A stretch of 64,000 bases of DNA. Source: Dactylis glomerata (lineage: Eukaryota > Streptophyta > Magnoliopsida > Poales > Poaceae). Location: contig QXEO01000170.1 in NCBI GenBank assembly GCA_007115705.1, positions 1,189,062 through 1,253,061 on the forward strand. Direction: 5' to 3'. Under the pieces are notes generated by a model that was not told where the DNA came from, did not search any database, and worked only from the letters and a program-made list of their open reading frames with translations. Of the stretch, positions 22,268 through 32,429 are shown piece by piece (the first letter of the stretch is position 1; every line of letters begins with the position of its first letter). The translations under genes were made by a program, and so were the position numbers.

Positions 22268-23284
22268 CGCTCAATGTCACTACAAAATTAAGTGCAATTA
22301 TTTAATTCATCATGTTATTTTAAGTTATCACAAATTTCAAACACTTGTAGCAATTTTTCTGGAATTAAAAATAGGGCACAAGACTTTTTGCACCGGGGTC
22401 AGAACGCGAGATATATGTTGGCAAATCAAAATCAAAATAAGATATATGTTCAAGTATTGGCCCAATAACTTTTTGTATCTATTTTATCATTCGGATATAT
22501 ATTTCTAGTTGACAAATAGTATGATTATTCCATCCATAACAAGTTACATCTAATTTATCATTCGGATATATATTCCTAGTTTTCATCAACCACGTTTCAA
22601 ACATCGCATCAGTTGAATATCAAACATACACATTTCATTAGCGTTGAGTTACAATATCAAACATACACATTCGGATATATACACGTTTCATACAACATTG
22701 AGTATCAACGACTCGACTCATTGATTGAATCGAACGTTGAGTTACAATACTTCAAGCATTATAACAACTTTAGAATACAAAGTAGAAATAGCTAAACTTG
22801 CCACAGAAGACCTGGAGCGCCATGTATGTAAACCTGAACATTTCTGGCAACCAAAAATATAAGCAAACAAATTCTATGGCAGAGGAAAAAAATCAGCCAC
22901 ACAACCATATAAGAACATCAATAATACATATTAAATACAAATTTAACTAGTAAAACCACCCGTAAAAAAGTGTAAACAGTAACCACACTCCTAAGTTGAG
23001 CTTAGTAAAAGATGCAGATATTGAATTATAAGATTTCAAACTCAGCAGCGTCTATGAGAAAGCATGGAAATAAGATTTACAGGCACATAACACTATTCAG
23101 AAACACCGTAGGATTAAAATTTTCACTCAGAGGAAGTTCTCAAAGCACAAAAGATAGAACAGAGTAATTGAATGATGCACCATATTACTCCTATTTCACT
23201 AGCATAACAATAACAAATGATCAAAACTACTGAACAACCTGCAGTTTCCAAAGTTTTGAAGTTACAATACTACTCAGAAAACCA
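22268..23284. other. Non-coding interior of CACTA element 2
   Basis: AT-rich DNA upstream of the second gene, with several CATTCGGATATATA repeats at 22490-22690. Probably leader or intron sequence of the minus-strand gene; no gene seen. Confidence 0.35.
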
Positions 23285-23600
23285 GGAACAAAGATAAAGT
23301 ACACAACAGACTCTAACTCGAAAGTTGCTCTCGCGCAAGCATGTGCTGCCCGATTAGATCCTATCTTGCATACTCTAGCTTGAAGCCCTGGAAACAGCTC
23401 TCGTACGACTCCGCCTCCTTAATCAGTTGCACACCAGCATGGTCTTGGCTGCTCCTATTCTACCAAAGCTCCACCATCACCTGACAATCAGTTTCCAGCG
23501 CCACCTGGGTCATGTGATTCTCCTTAGCGAAAATCATCGCATCTCTGCAGGCAAAACCAGACTGATCTTCTTCTCCAGCAAAAGGTCGCCCAAGGAAGGA
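23285..23600 (-). pseudogene. Captured plant RNase H-like (RVT_3) domain fragment
   Basis: Minus strand reads CRDAMIFAKENHMTQVALET followed by DCQVMVELW, an in-frame TAG, a QLIKEAESYESCFQGFKLEYAR block, and, after a frameshift, SNRAAHACARA and a hydrophobic VPGFLSSIVTS end. That order (A..A...A...L..V.LETDC..VV..., then SN..AH.LA) is the plant RNase H-like RVT_3 domain found in many host genes and LINEs. The first catalytic Asp region is missing. It lies inside the CACTA element, away from the transposition genes, which fits gene-fragment capture, a known habit of CACTA elements; a nested LINE remnant is the alternative. Confidence 0.72.
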
Positions 23601-24644
23601 TGCTCACAATAAAAAAGATCAAAGCAAATAAGTTCCATAAATGCACTTTCTGTGGTGGCACTGATCAAAGTTGTACAAACAAGCATCTCGTAAGGTTATG
23701 CCACCAAAGTTTAGAACAGTAGACGCTAAGAAAAAGAATCATATCTCAAAAAGCAACATGATTGGAAGTGTACTGCATACAAGTAGGCAACTGCCTGGCT
23801 CGAAGGTTTCTTTCCTGAAGCACCAGAATATGAAAAATTTAAAATGAAATTCTCCATTTATGATGAGAGGCCATGTAAAGAATATAAGTAGTAATGGTAT
23901 ATAGTATGTATATCATTCTCAATAGGGCTTGACTGTCACATATTATAGCTAAAATAATCTGCATATGGTCTCTTGAAAAGTAAGCAACCATGGACCCCTC
24001 AAAACTAAAAACTAAGCAGCAGATTACATAAAGGAAACACTTAAGGAAATAATTAGGGGTTTAGTTTTCATGTAGGAATCCAACTAAACCATGTCATGGA
24101 AACACACTAAAAATTTCAAATTTGCACAGCCAGCCCAGCCACAATCATCATGCGCACAGTGTGAAATCAGCCAGCCAATCCACAAGTCAATAAGGTCATT
24201 TCATTCCAACAATCTGATCAAGTAAAGGAGACTTATGCATATTTGCACTTGCTTCTTCACTGTCCAACCATCACATAACACTAGTAGTCTTTACTACAGC
24301 AAACAAGTAACTACAACTGATTAAGCAAACACAAACTCAGTATTACATTAGCAAACAAGCATTGTTTCAAAATAAGATATTCTACATATGGAAATTTTTA
24401 GTTCACCAGAGCAGCAGATTAACACTGCTTAGAATCTAGAATCCAGAAGTATCACAATAACAGAACAAGGAAGACAATTTGATGTGCTATGCGAAATCAA
24501 AGAACTATCCCAGAACAAGGAATCCAGAAGCATACACATTCAATCAAACATATAGATAACATCAACTCATTACAGGGTAGCACATTATCAGAGATCATTG
24601 CTCAACGAAGAAGTACAAACAGAGTACGAAGAAGAACTGAAGAA

Positions 24645-24960
24645 CTTACAGTAGCGGGGCGAGGCAGAGGCGAGCGCGGGCCGGGGCGAGGCAGAGGCGC
24701 GCGCGGTCGAGGGCAGAGGCGGGAGGCGCCCGCGTCGTCGGCGTGGAGGAGCTCCCGGAGCGCGGCAGAAGCGCGCGCGGTCGAGGGCAGAGGCGGGAGG
24801 CGCCCGCGTCGTCGGCGTGGATGAGCTCCCGGGGCGAGGCAGAGGCGCGCGTGGTCGAGGGCAGACGCGGGAGGCGCCCGCGTCGTCGGCGTGCGGGCGC
24901 GTGGCGGCGGCGGCGGCGTGCGCGCGCGTGACGGCGGCGGCGGCGCGTGACTGCGGCGGC
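24645..24960. repeat. GC-rich 72-bp minisatellite in CACTA element 2
   Basis: GCGCGCGGTCGAGGGCAGAG...CCCGCGTCGTCGGCGTGG units repeat about 2.7 times at a 72-bp period, followed by GGCGGCGGC-rich DNA. A CpG-rich block directly downstream of the internal ACCGGT repeats (in minus-strand terms) is a plausible promoter/leader of the second gene. Confidence 0.75.
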
Positions 24961-25034
24961 GGGAGTGTGTGCTGAGTGCGGCTTTTGCTGTGTCCGTCGG
25001 TGGGGGGAGGAGAAGAAAACGACCTAATTCCCTT

Positions 25035-25175
25035 TGGTACCGGTTGTTGTTAAGAACCGGTACTAAAGGTGACCTTTAGTACCGGTTCGTAACACAAACC
25101 GGTACGAAAGGTATTTTCGGAAATTCTTCTGCTTTTTTAACCTTTCGTACCGGTTGTTTCCACCAACCGGTACCA
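25035..25175. repeat. Internal subterminal-type ACCGGT palindromes
   Basis: Three facing pairs (CCTTTGGTACCGG...CCGGTACTAAAGG; CCTTTAGTACCGG...CCGGTACGAAAGG; CCTTTCGTACCGG...CCGGTACCAAAGG) of the same type as the element ends, but about 6.3-7 kb from either terminus. No CACTA terminus is visible nearby, so they are not explained by a nested end that I can see. Confidence 0.8.
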
Positions 25176-25179
25176 AAGG

Positions 25180-26036
25180 TTTTTTTCTTTTTCTTTTGAT
25201 TTTTCTTTTGCAGTTTCATTTGATTTTCTTGTGCAGTTTCTTTTGATTTTATTTTACAGTTTCTTTTGATTTTCATTTGCAGTTTCTTTTGATTTTTCTT
25301 TTTTTCTTTTTCTTTTGATTTTTCTTTTGCAGTTTCTTTTGATTTTCATTTGATTTTCTTTAGCAGTTTCTTTTGATTTTCTTTTTTCTTTTTCTTTTGA
25401 TTTTCATTTGATTTTATTTTGCAGTTTCTTTTGATTTTCATTTGATTTTCATTTGCAGTTTCTTTTGATTTTTCTTTTTTACTTTTTTTTTAAATTTTCA
25501 TTTGATTTTCATTTGATTTTCTTTTGCAGTTTCATTTGATTTTCTTTTCATTTTTCTTTTTTTCTTTTTCATTTGATTTTCATTTGATTTTATTTTGCAG
25601 TTTCTTTTGATTTTTATTTGATTTTCTTTTGCGGTTTCTTTTGATTTTCTTTTTTCTTTTTCTTTTGATTTTCATTTGATTTTATTTCAACGATTGAACA
25701 GGTTTTTTTTCTTTTTCTTTTGCAGTTTCATTTGATTTTCTTTTGATTTTCATTTGATTTTCTTGTGCAGTTTCTTTTGATTTTATTTTGCAGTTTCTTT
25801 TGATTTTCATTTGCAGTATCTTTTGATTTTTCTTTTTTTCTTTTTCTTTTGATTTTTCTTTTGCAGTTTCTTTTGATTTTCATTTGATTTTCTTTAGCAG
25901 TTTCTTGTGATTTTCTTTTTTCTTTTTCTTTTGATTTTCATTTGATTTTATTTTGCAGTTTCTTTTGATTTTCTTTTGATTTTCATTTGCAGTTTCATTT
26001 GATTTTCTTTTGATTTTATTTCAACGATTGAACAGG
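25180..26036. repeat. T-rich tandem array with higher-order duplication
   Basis: About 850 bp of interspersed TTTTGATTTTC, CATTTGATTTTC and TTTTGCAGTTTC units. The block at 25183-25390 reappears at about 25710-25925, and the border sequence CAACGATTGAACAGG occurs at about 25689 and 26022, so a longer segment was duplicated. On the plus strand it holds many TTTCTTTTGCAG motifs. Confidence 0.88.
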
Positions 26037-26125
26037 AAAAGAAGTACATATCTCAACTGAAAATTAAGATACATGGTCAGATTAAGTCACAATCGGCCGA
26101 GCTTGTTTTTGAATGTTGGAGTGAT

Positions 26126-26653
26126 TCAGTCATAGTCGTGCCTAGCCCTATAAACGTCGCCACTGTAGTCATCGTAGTCGCCGGTGTCATCGTCGCTGGC
26201 ATCGGGGTCGCGGTAGTCGAACCTCGACTGGTGAGCACGCGTGGACTGAGACTGAGGGTAGCGCAGGCGGGGGCCACGGTAGGCCATGACGCTCTGGAGA
26301 GTCCGGCCGCGCCACCATAGCCGACGGCCGGCCTCGTTGAAGTTCGAACGAGGCGAGCTGTCCTCCTCGTGCCTGGCAAGCGCACTCTCGCGCCGATTGA
26401 TGAAGAAGGCATCCCAAGTCGGGCTATAGTCGGGATGCCACTGAGGATTCCTCCGCTGCTCTGGCGTGAGCTCGAAGTAGTAGTGGTTCGTGATGGCCAT
26501 CTGGCGTGCCACACCTACAGGGACAGGAGGGACCGGTACGCCTCCGACGCTCAGCATCCAGCCGGGGGGGACGCGGTAGCCCGGCGGGCAGGGGTAGTTT
26601 GAGGCGCAAAGCACCTCCGCCTCCCGGGGGGTTAGAGATACGATGGAAGCCAT
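26126..26653 (-). CDS. Accessory ORF of CACTA element 2, unknown function
   Basis: Complete 175-residue frame starting MASIVSLTPREAEVLC. Other recognisable segments: YPCPPGYRVPPGW, GGVPVPPVPVG, HYYFELTPEQRRNPQWHPDY, TWDAFFINRR, then an Asp/Tyr-rich acidic tail (DASDDDTGDYDDY). No domain that I can name; no signal peptide or membrane segment. A TATA box (CTATATATATG, minus strand, 26719-26729) lies about 66 bp upstream of the ATG, with a short leader, so it has the layout of an independent transcription unit. It sits between the two transposition genes on the same strand, below tandemly duplicated TTTAGTCCCGG repeats. It could be a captured host gene or an element-encoded regulator; I cannot tell which. 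Confidence 0.6.
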   Translation of the reverse strand: MASIVSLTPREAEVLCASNYPCPPGYRVPPGWMLSVGGVPVPPVPVGVARQMAITNHYYFELTPEQRRNPQWHPDYSPTWDAFFINRRESALARHEEDSSPRSNFNEAGRRLWWRGRTLQSVMAYRGPRLRYPQSQSTRAHQSRFDYRDPDASDDDTGDYDDYSGDVYRARHDYD

Positions 26654-26718
26654 GGAAGAGAGTGATGAGGTTTGCAGATATGAGTCTAGATGTGATATGT
26701 GAATGGAGGCCAAGCCTA

Positions 26719-26729
26719 CATATATATAG
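26719..26729 (-). promoter_or_regulatory. TATA box of the accessory ORF
   Basis: CTATATATATG on the minus strand, in the usual position upstream of the ORF starting at 26653. Confidence 0.5.
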
Positions 26730-26747
26730 TGAAAATGGCGGGAAGAC

Positions 26748-27247
26748 GGAGGCGGGAAGCGGTGGAAAGCGCGGGAAGAAAATAGGCGGGAACACAGTGG
26801 CGGGGGGAACCATCTAACCTTTAGTCCCGGCTGGTGGGTACAACCGGGACTAAAGGTGGTTTTTGTGTCATCTAACAAAACTGTCGGTGGGATAAGGATG
26901 TGTGGGTAACCTTTAGTCCCGGTTGGTGGGTGCAACCGAGACTAAAGATGTCGGCAGGATAAGGACACGTGGGTGGATGCACTGCTCGATGAGATAAGGA
27001 CGCGTGGGTGGACGCACGATGCCCCTGTCGGAGGAACAAGACAAAGTAGAAGCGGTGGAAAGTGCGGGAAGAAAATAGGCGGGAACGCAGTGGCGCGGGG
27101 AACCATCTAACCTTTAGTCCCGGCTGGTGGGTACAACCGGGACTAAAGGTGGTTTTTGTGTCATCTAATAAAACTGTCGGTGGGATAAGGATGTGTGGGT
27201 AACCTTTAGTCCCGGTTGGTGGGTGCAACCGAGACTAAAGATGTCCC
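26748..27247. repeat. Tandem duplication (about 295-bp period) with TTTAGTCCCGG palindromes
   Basis: The segment starting AGAAGCGGTGGAAAG near 26755 repeats from about 27050 with few changes. Each copy holds two palindromes, CCTTTAGTCCCGGCTGG...CCGGGACTAAAGG and CCTTTAGTCCCGGTTGG...CCGAGACTAAAG. These use CCCGG rather than the ACCGG core of the element ends. The array lies upstream of the accessory ORF. Confidence 0.85.
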
Positions 27248-27388
27248 GGTTGGTGCTCACGCCCTACGGCATCTTCGGAAGCTCCGCCTCGGAAAAATTT
27301 CCCTCATACAATAACATCATTACACAAAAATAAATGGGAAAGTCATTTCCATATTGAGATACACAAGTTATGATCCCTATCTAGTCTT

Positions 27389-30300
27389 CTAAGTTTTCTT
27401 CTTGTGTTTCCCTTTCTTCTGATTGCGACGCAGCCATGGACAATCTTCATTATTTAAAATGATGCTTGGGTCAGTTTTCACCTTGAAGGGTGGAATATCA
27501 TCAAACTTATTATAATCTTCTGACATGTCTGTCTTGTCCTCTACTCCCACGATGTTTCTTTTTCCTGAAAGAACTATGTGGCGCTTTGGCTCATCGTATG
27601 ATGTGTCCTCTTGCCTTTCTTTTCTTTTTTTCGGTTTGGTAGACATGTCCTTCACATAAAAAACCAGAGCCACTTCACTGGCTAGGACGAATGGTTCGGT
27701 GTCGTACCCTAGATTCTTGAGATCCACTGTAGTCATTCCGTACTGCGGGTCTACTTGTACCCCATTTTTCAGGTTGAACCATTTGCACCGGAACAAAGGG
27801 ACCTTGAAATTAGGTCCATAGTCAAGTTCCCATATCTCCTCTATGTACCCATAATATGTGACCTTCTTCCCATTGTCCTCTGCTGCATCAAAGCGGACAC
27901 CACTGTTTTGATTGGTGCTCTTTTTATCTTGGGCGAATGTGTAAAATGTATTCCCATTTATCTCGTACCCTTGAAATGTCGATATAGTGGAAGATGGTTG
28001 CTTGGCCAACAAGTATAGCTGTTCTTCATCAGTGACATTCATGAGCCGTGTTTGCAACCAACCGCCGAAAGTCTTCATGTGTTCTCCATCAATCCAATCT
28101 TCACGTTGCTCCGGGTATTCAGAGCGTAAAATATTCTTGTGTTCCACTTTGTACGGAGCCACCAAGCTGGAATTATGTAGAATTGTGTAGTGTGCTTGAG
28201 TGAAAGAATGTCCGTCCATACACATTGTTGCTTTCTTTCCTAGCGTGCCTTTTCCACGCAGTCTCCCCTCATAGCGCGATTCAGGAACACCGATCGGCTT
28301 AAGGTCAGGAATAAAGTCAACACAAAACTCAATGACCTCCTCTGTTCCATAGCCCTTGGAGATGCTTCCTTCTGGCCTAGCACGGTTATGAACGTATTTC
28401 TTTAAGACTCCCATGAATCTCTCAAAGGGGAACATGTTGTGTAGAAATACAGGACCGAGTACACTAATCTCTTCGACCAGGTGAACGAGGAGATGCGTCA
28501 TTATATTGAAGAAGGATGGTGGGAACACCAACTCGAAGCTGACTAGACATTGCACCACATCCTTCTGTAAATTTTGTAGAGTTAGTGGATTGATCACCTT
28601 CTGAGAAATTGCATTGAGGAACGCACATAGCTTCACAATGGGTACTCGAACATTTTCTGATAGAAGCCCCCTCAATGCAACCGGAAGTAATTGTGTCATA
28701 ATCACGTGGCAGTCATGAGACTTTAGGTTTTGAAACTTTTTCTCTGACATGTTTATTATTCCCTTTATATTCGATGAGAAGCCAGACGGGACCTTGATGC
28801 TACTCAGGACTTCAAAAAAGATCTCCTTCTCTTCTTTGGTAAGAGCGTAGCTGGCAGTACCTTGATACTTCTCTGGATTCAGGTTGTTTCCTTCGTGGAT
28901 ACATTGCTGGTCGTGCCGTGCATCCGGTGTATCTTTTGTCTTCCCATACACGCCCAAGAAGTTTAGCAGGTTCACGCAAAGATTTTTCGTCACGTGCATC
29001 ACGTCGATTGCAGAGTGAACCTCTAGGATTTTCCAGTAGGGTAGCTCCCAAAATATGGACATCTTCTTCCACATGGGTACATGTCCGTCAACATCATGCG
29101 GAACAGATTGTCCGCCAGGACCCTTTCCAAAGATCACTTTTAAATCCTTGACCATATCATATATAACATCCCCAGTAGGGCGGGTAGGATTCATTTGGTC
29201 TTCTGCCTCACCTCTGAAATGCTTTCCTCTCTTTCTTACTTGATGTTGTTTTGGAAGAAATCGACGATGCCCCATGTACACATTCTTGTTTCTCAAATAT
29301 ATACTGTCAGTCTCACCTAAACAGTGTGTGCATGCATTGTATCCCTTGTTTGACTGTCCTGAAATATTACTAAGAGCAGGCCAATCATTGATGGTTACAA
29401 ACAACAACGCTCGTAGGTTAAATTCCTTTTGTTCGTGCTCATCCCAAATAGGTACACCTTCTTCACGCCACAACTGTAAAAGTTCTTCAACCAATGGCCT
29501 CAAGTACACATCAATGTCGTTGCCGGGTTGCCTCGGGCCTTGGATGAGCACTGGCATCATAATAAACTTTCGCTTCATGCACAACCAAGGAGGAAGGTTA
29601 TAGATACATAGAGTCACTGGCCAGGTGCTATGACTGGAGCTCTGCTCCCCGAAAGGATTAAAGCCATCTGTACTTAGACCAAATCTTAAGTTCCTTGCGT
29701 CATCTGAAAATGACTTGTACTTTCTATCGATTTTTCTCCACTGCGATCCGTCAGCGGGGTGTCTCAGCATCACATCTTTCTTACGGTCCTCTTTGTGCCA
29801 TCGCAACAACTTGGCATGCTCTTTATTTTGGAACAAACATTTCAACCGTGGTATTATAGGAGCATACCACATCACCTTCGCAGGAACCTTCTTCCTGTGG
29901 GTGGACTCGCCCTCAACATCGCCAGGGTCATCTCGCCTGATCTTATACCTCAATGCACCACATACCGGGCATGCATTCAAATTCTCGTACTCCCCGCGGT
30001 AGAGGATGCAGTCATTGATGCATGCATGTATCTTCTGCACCTCTAATCCTAGAGGGCAGACAACCTTCTTTGCTTCGTACGTACTAGAGGGCAATACATT
30101 CTCCCCTGGAAGCATCTTCTTTATTATTTTCAGCAACTTTTCAAATCCCTTGTCAGAAGTACCATTCTCTGCCTTCCATTGCAACAATTCCAGTGTGGTA
30201 CCCAATTTTTTCTGGCCATCTTCGCAATTTGGGTACAACAGTTTGTTGTGATCCTCTAACATTTTCTCCAACTTCAACCTCTCCTTTTCACTTCCGCAGT

Positions 30301-30715
30301 TTATCTTCGCATCAAGAATGGCCCGACCCAAATCATCATCGGGGTCATCAAAAATGGGCTCATCAAAAATGGGCTCTTCTTCAGCTTCGTCTTCCCCCAT
30401 ACTACTATCACCGTCTTCAGTGAACATAGGATAGTTGTCACTATCCTCTTCTTCTTCGTTGCCTTCCATTATAACCCCTCTTTCTCCGTGCTTGGTCCAA
30501 CAATTATAGCCGGGCATGAAACCATTCTCAAGCAGGTGGAAGTGAAGGGTCTTTGAGGTAGAGTAATCCTTCGTATTTCTACAGGAACTACATGGACAAT
30601 AAATGAAACCATTCAACCGCCTGTTTGCCTCCGCCACGTTGAGAAAATAATGCATGCCAGTAATGAAGTCGGGATGGCATCGGTCACCGTACATCCATTG
30701 TCGATTCATCTGCAT
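27389..30715 (-). CDS. tnp2: TNP2-type CACTA (En/Spm) transposase
   Basis: Uninterrupted 1108-residue frame, full length for the family. N-terminal Transpos_assoc domain with MNRQWMYG and the CPCSSC cluster (Cys40-Cys45); an acidic linker (85-130); paired cysteines at 232, 236, 249 and 252 (CxxxC...CPVC) before the Transposase_21 core; LSTDGFNPFG with Asp350; AIDVMHVTKN with Asp571; then DUF4218 (about 620-800) with KSHDCHV and FPFERFMG (Glu765), and a C-terminal DUF4216-like domain with EIWELDYG. Asp350, Asp571 and Glu765 are the best catalytic-triad candidates (inference). The frame opens ATGCAGATG; ATGCAG may be the end of an upstream intron, in which case Met3 begins the coding exon. It would bind element ends and cut in the nucleus together with the second gene product. 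Confidence 0.93.
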   Translation of the reverse strand: MQMNRQWMYGDRCHPDFITGMHYFLNVAEANRRLNGFIYCPCSSCRNTKDYSTSKTLHFHLLENGFMPGYNCWTKHGERGVIMEGNEEEEDSDNYPMFTEDGDSSMGEDEAEEEPIFDEPIFDDPDDDLGRAILDAKINCGSEKERLKLEKMLEDHNKLLYPNCEDGQKKLGTTLELLQWKAENGTSDKGFEKLLKIIKKMLPGENVLPSSTYEAKKVVCPLGLEVQKIHACINDCILYRGEYENLNACPVCGALRYKIRRDDPGDVEGESTHRKKVPAKVMWYAPIIPRLKCLFQNKEHAKLLRWHKEDRKKDVMLRHPADGSQWRKIDRKYKSFSDDARNLRFGLSTDGFNPFGEQSSSHSTWPVTLCIYNLPPWLCMKRKFIMMPVLIQGPRQPGNDIDVYLRPLVEELLQLWREEGVPIWDEHEQKEFNLRALLFVTINDWPALSNISGQSNKGYNACTHCLGETDSIYLRNKNVYMGHRRFLPKQHQVRKRGKHFRGEAEDQMNPTRPTGDVIYDMVKDLKVIFGKGPGGQSVPHDVDGHVPMWKKMSIFWELPYWKILEVHSAIDVMHVTKNLCVNLLNFLGVYGKTKDTPDARHDQQCIHEGNNLNPEKYQGTASYALTKEEKEIFFEVLSSIKVPSGFSSNIKGIINMSEKKFQNLKSHDCHVIMTQLLPVALRGLLSENVRVPIVKLCAFLNAISQKVINPLTLQNLQKDVVQCLVSFELVFPPSFFNIMTHLLVHLVEEISVLGPVFLHNMFPFERFMGVLKKYVHNRARPEGSISKGYGTEEVIEFCVDFIPDLKPIGVPESRYEGRLRGKGTLGKKATMCMDGHSFTQAHYTILHNSSLVAPYKVEHKNILRSEYPEQREDWIDGEHMKTFGGWLQTRLMNVTDEEQLYLLAKQPSSTISTFQGYEINGNTFYTFAQDKKSTNQNSGVRFDAAEDNGKKVTYYGYIEEIWELDYGPNFKVPLFRCKWFNLKNGVQVDPQYGMTTVDLKNLGYDTEPFVLASEVALVFYVKDMSTKPKKRKERQEDTSYDEPKRHIVLSGKRNIVGVEDKTDMSEDYNKFDDIPPFKVKTDPSIILNNEDCPWLRRNQKKGKHKKKT

Positions 30716-31224
30716 TATATAAGTATATCAAAAATCATTAATTACACAACATCATGGATATATGAGTGACCAACTTAATTAATATTCAAGTTCATCACAT
30801 AAAACTAAGTTTTTTTTATTAAAAAAAAGAGGCTCACCGAGGTGGTACAGTGCCGGCTAGGGGAAGACGCTGGCGATCGACGGCGGTGAGGACGGGGACG
30901 ATACTAAAACCTACAAATCATACTTTAATTTGAGCTCAATTGCATACAAAAAGAATAAAATTCCTAACTTAGGCATTTCATCAAACACCTTGCTAGCACT
31001 AGAAAAATAATACGAGTTAAACTAGCAAAGAAATGAGCTAAATTAGGAACGCCGGAAAAAAAGATGATATTGCTAACCCTTGGATAGATGGGTGCCGTCA
31101 ATCTTGATAAAATGGTGGAGAAAAATAGAGATTTTTTGGAGTGTGAGAGGTGCCAAATATTTGGAAATGTGAGAGGAGAAGGAGAGAAAATTTGATGCAG
31201 GGATCGGGCTAGCTGAAGAAATAG

Positions 31225-31430
31225 GGCAGGGACCCTTTAGTACCGGTTCTTCATATGAACCGGTACTAAAGGTTCAGCTTTGGCCCACTAAAACCCTTTA
31301 GTACCGGTTCCTAGTATGAACCGGTACAAAAGGCCACATCGAACCGGTACTAATCTTGCTCTCGGCCGGCTGGCGATTGAACCGGTACTAATACACCCTT
31401 TAGTACCGGTTCACACGGGAACCGGTACTA
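31225..31430. repeat. Right subterminal repeats of CACTA element 2
   Basis: Facing pairs CCCTTTAGTACCGGTTC...GAACCGGTACTAAAGG at about 31229, 31289 and 31398 (the second with one change), plus single motifs. Same type as the left end. Confidence 0.9.
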
Positions 31431-31467
31431 AAGGCGTAGACCGTTGCCCATTTTTCTACTAGTGCAT

Positions 31468-32429
31468 CTTACCTAAAAATGCGGTTGGTTGTCCTCTTAA
31501 CCAGTTTTAGGTTAGCCAGTGGGATGATATTAGACTAGACGAGGACTCTAAAACCAAAGAAGGCCCGGAGGACGCATCCCTCGTCTCCGCCTAGACTTGC
31601 CACGGCAGCCAATGCAGCATGCCCTTCTTCATCTCAAGCTCGCATTTAGCCAGCCTGCTTGCGCCGCTCGGACATCTCCCACACATGGTCGCACTGGAAA
31701 GGTCACGCCCCCACCCTTACTCCGCTCGCGTCTGCCCTTCCCCCAGCTCCGCACGCACCACCCCTTGCCCTGCTCCGCTCGAGTTTGGTACTGGTGGGGG
31801 TGGTCAACATTTACCTGGAATAGAAGTGGCGGCGATTGCGAGGGATTGTTTTTATGCTACGGTGATGGTGGGATGCATGGAATCGACCTCGGGCGGTGGC
31901 GGCGGCAGCTGGGATGGGAGGCTTGGGGCTAAAAGTTCCGTCCTGCCAACCGTTTTCTGCAATCGGGTGCTACAAATTTTGGTCGCAAACCAGGGGATCT
32001 CGGGTACGAGGGGGTTAATATCGGGGGACCTGGATATTTTTCCATTACCGAGACATTTTCTAGGATCTGAATGTTTTACCGCTAAATACTACATAAAAGG
32101 TTATTATCCTGTTTTGGGCTCTCTTGCAGGATCTACTTGAGTTGCTCTTATAGGACCAACTCTTCCGAATTCAATCTACAACTCGGTTACCGTAAGCGCC
32201 ATTGGCGCTCAACTTTGTGTTGTCAAGCTGGATCCAAAAAATCATCGTCACACAGTTCCACCTTGTCATGATCAGACGGTGTATGCTTCCTGAACCTCTT
32301 GGTTGTAGACGTAACAGGTGCTCGCCAAACATGGTGAGAACTTGCAAAGAATCGGCTCAAAGAGCAAAAACATGGTGCAAGTGATGACTAATCTTTGAGT
32401 ATGTTCACACTTGTTCCGTGTCCCAGTGT
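31468..32429. other. Unassigned DNA
   Basis: GC-rich 31560-31960 with short overlapping frames; a CTTGAGTTGCTCTTATAGGACC block near 32137 resembles a MITE end, but I find no partner. No gene seen. Confidence 0.3.

Larger units (their letters stand above)
18092..31464 (-). mobile_element. Complete 13.4-kb CACTA (En/Spm-like) element 2
   Basis: Ends CACTAGTCCAAAAATGGACA (left) and inverted CACTAGTAGAAAAATGGGCA (right), flanked by the 3-bp duplication CAT (18089-18091, 31465-31467). Both genes run on the minus strand: TNP2-type transposase (27389-30715) first, then the Ptta/En/Spm-Ulp1 gene (18606-22267), the usual CACTA order. Subterminal ACCGGT palindromes lie at both ends and again inside (25035-25175). 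The element also contains an accessory ORF with its own TATA box (26126-26653), an RNase H-like gene fragment (23285-23600), a GC-rich minisatellite and an 850-bp T-rich array. The ends and the transposase ORF are intact; the second gene has one premature stop. Confidence 0.95.

Noticed and set aside
24489..24931. Arg/Ala/Gly-rich plus-strand frames
   Set aside because: They are products of the GC-rich minisatellite; no splice or domain evidence.
25180..26036. CRISPR-like or satellite array with unique spacers
   Set aside because: Units are variable low-complexity T-rich sequence without fixed repeats and unique spacers, in a plant transposon.
26872..27228. Proline-rich minus-strand frame over the duplicated CCCGG repeats
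   Set aside because: It is made of the repeat unit itself and duplicates with it; it also precedes the TATA box of the accessory ORF.
31610..32140. Host gene in the GC-rich stretch
   Set aside because: Two overlapping frames with no recognisable domain, no consistent splice sites and low-complexity residues.
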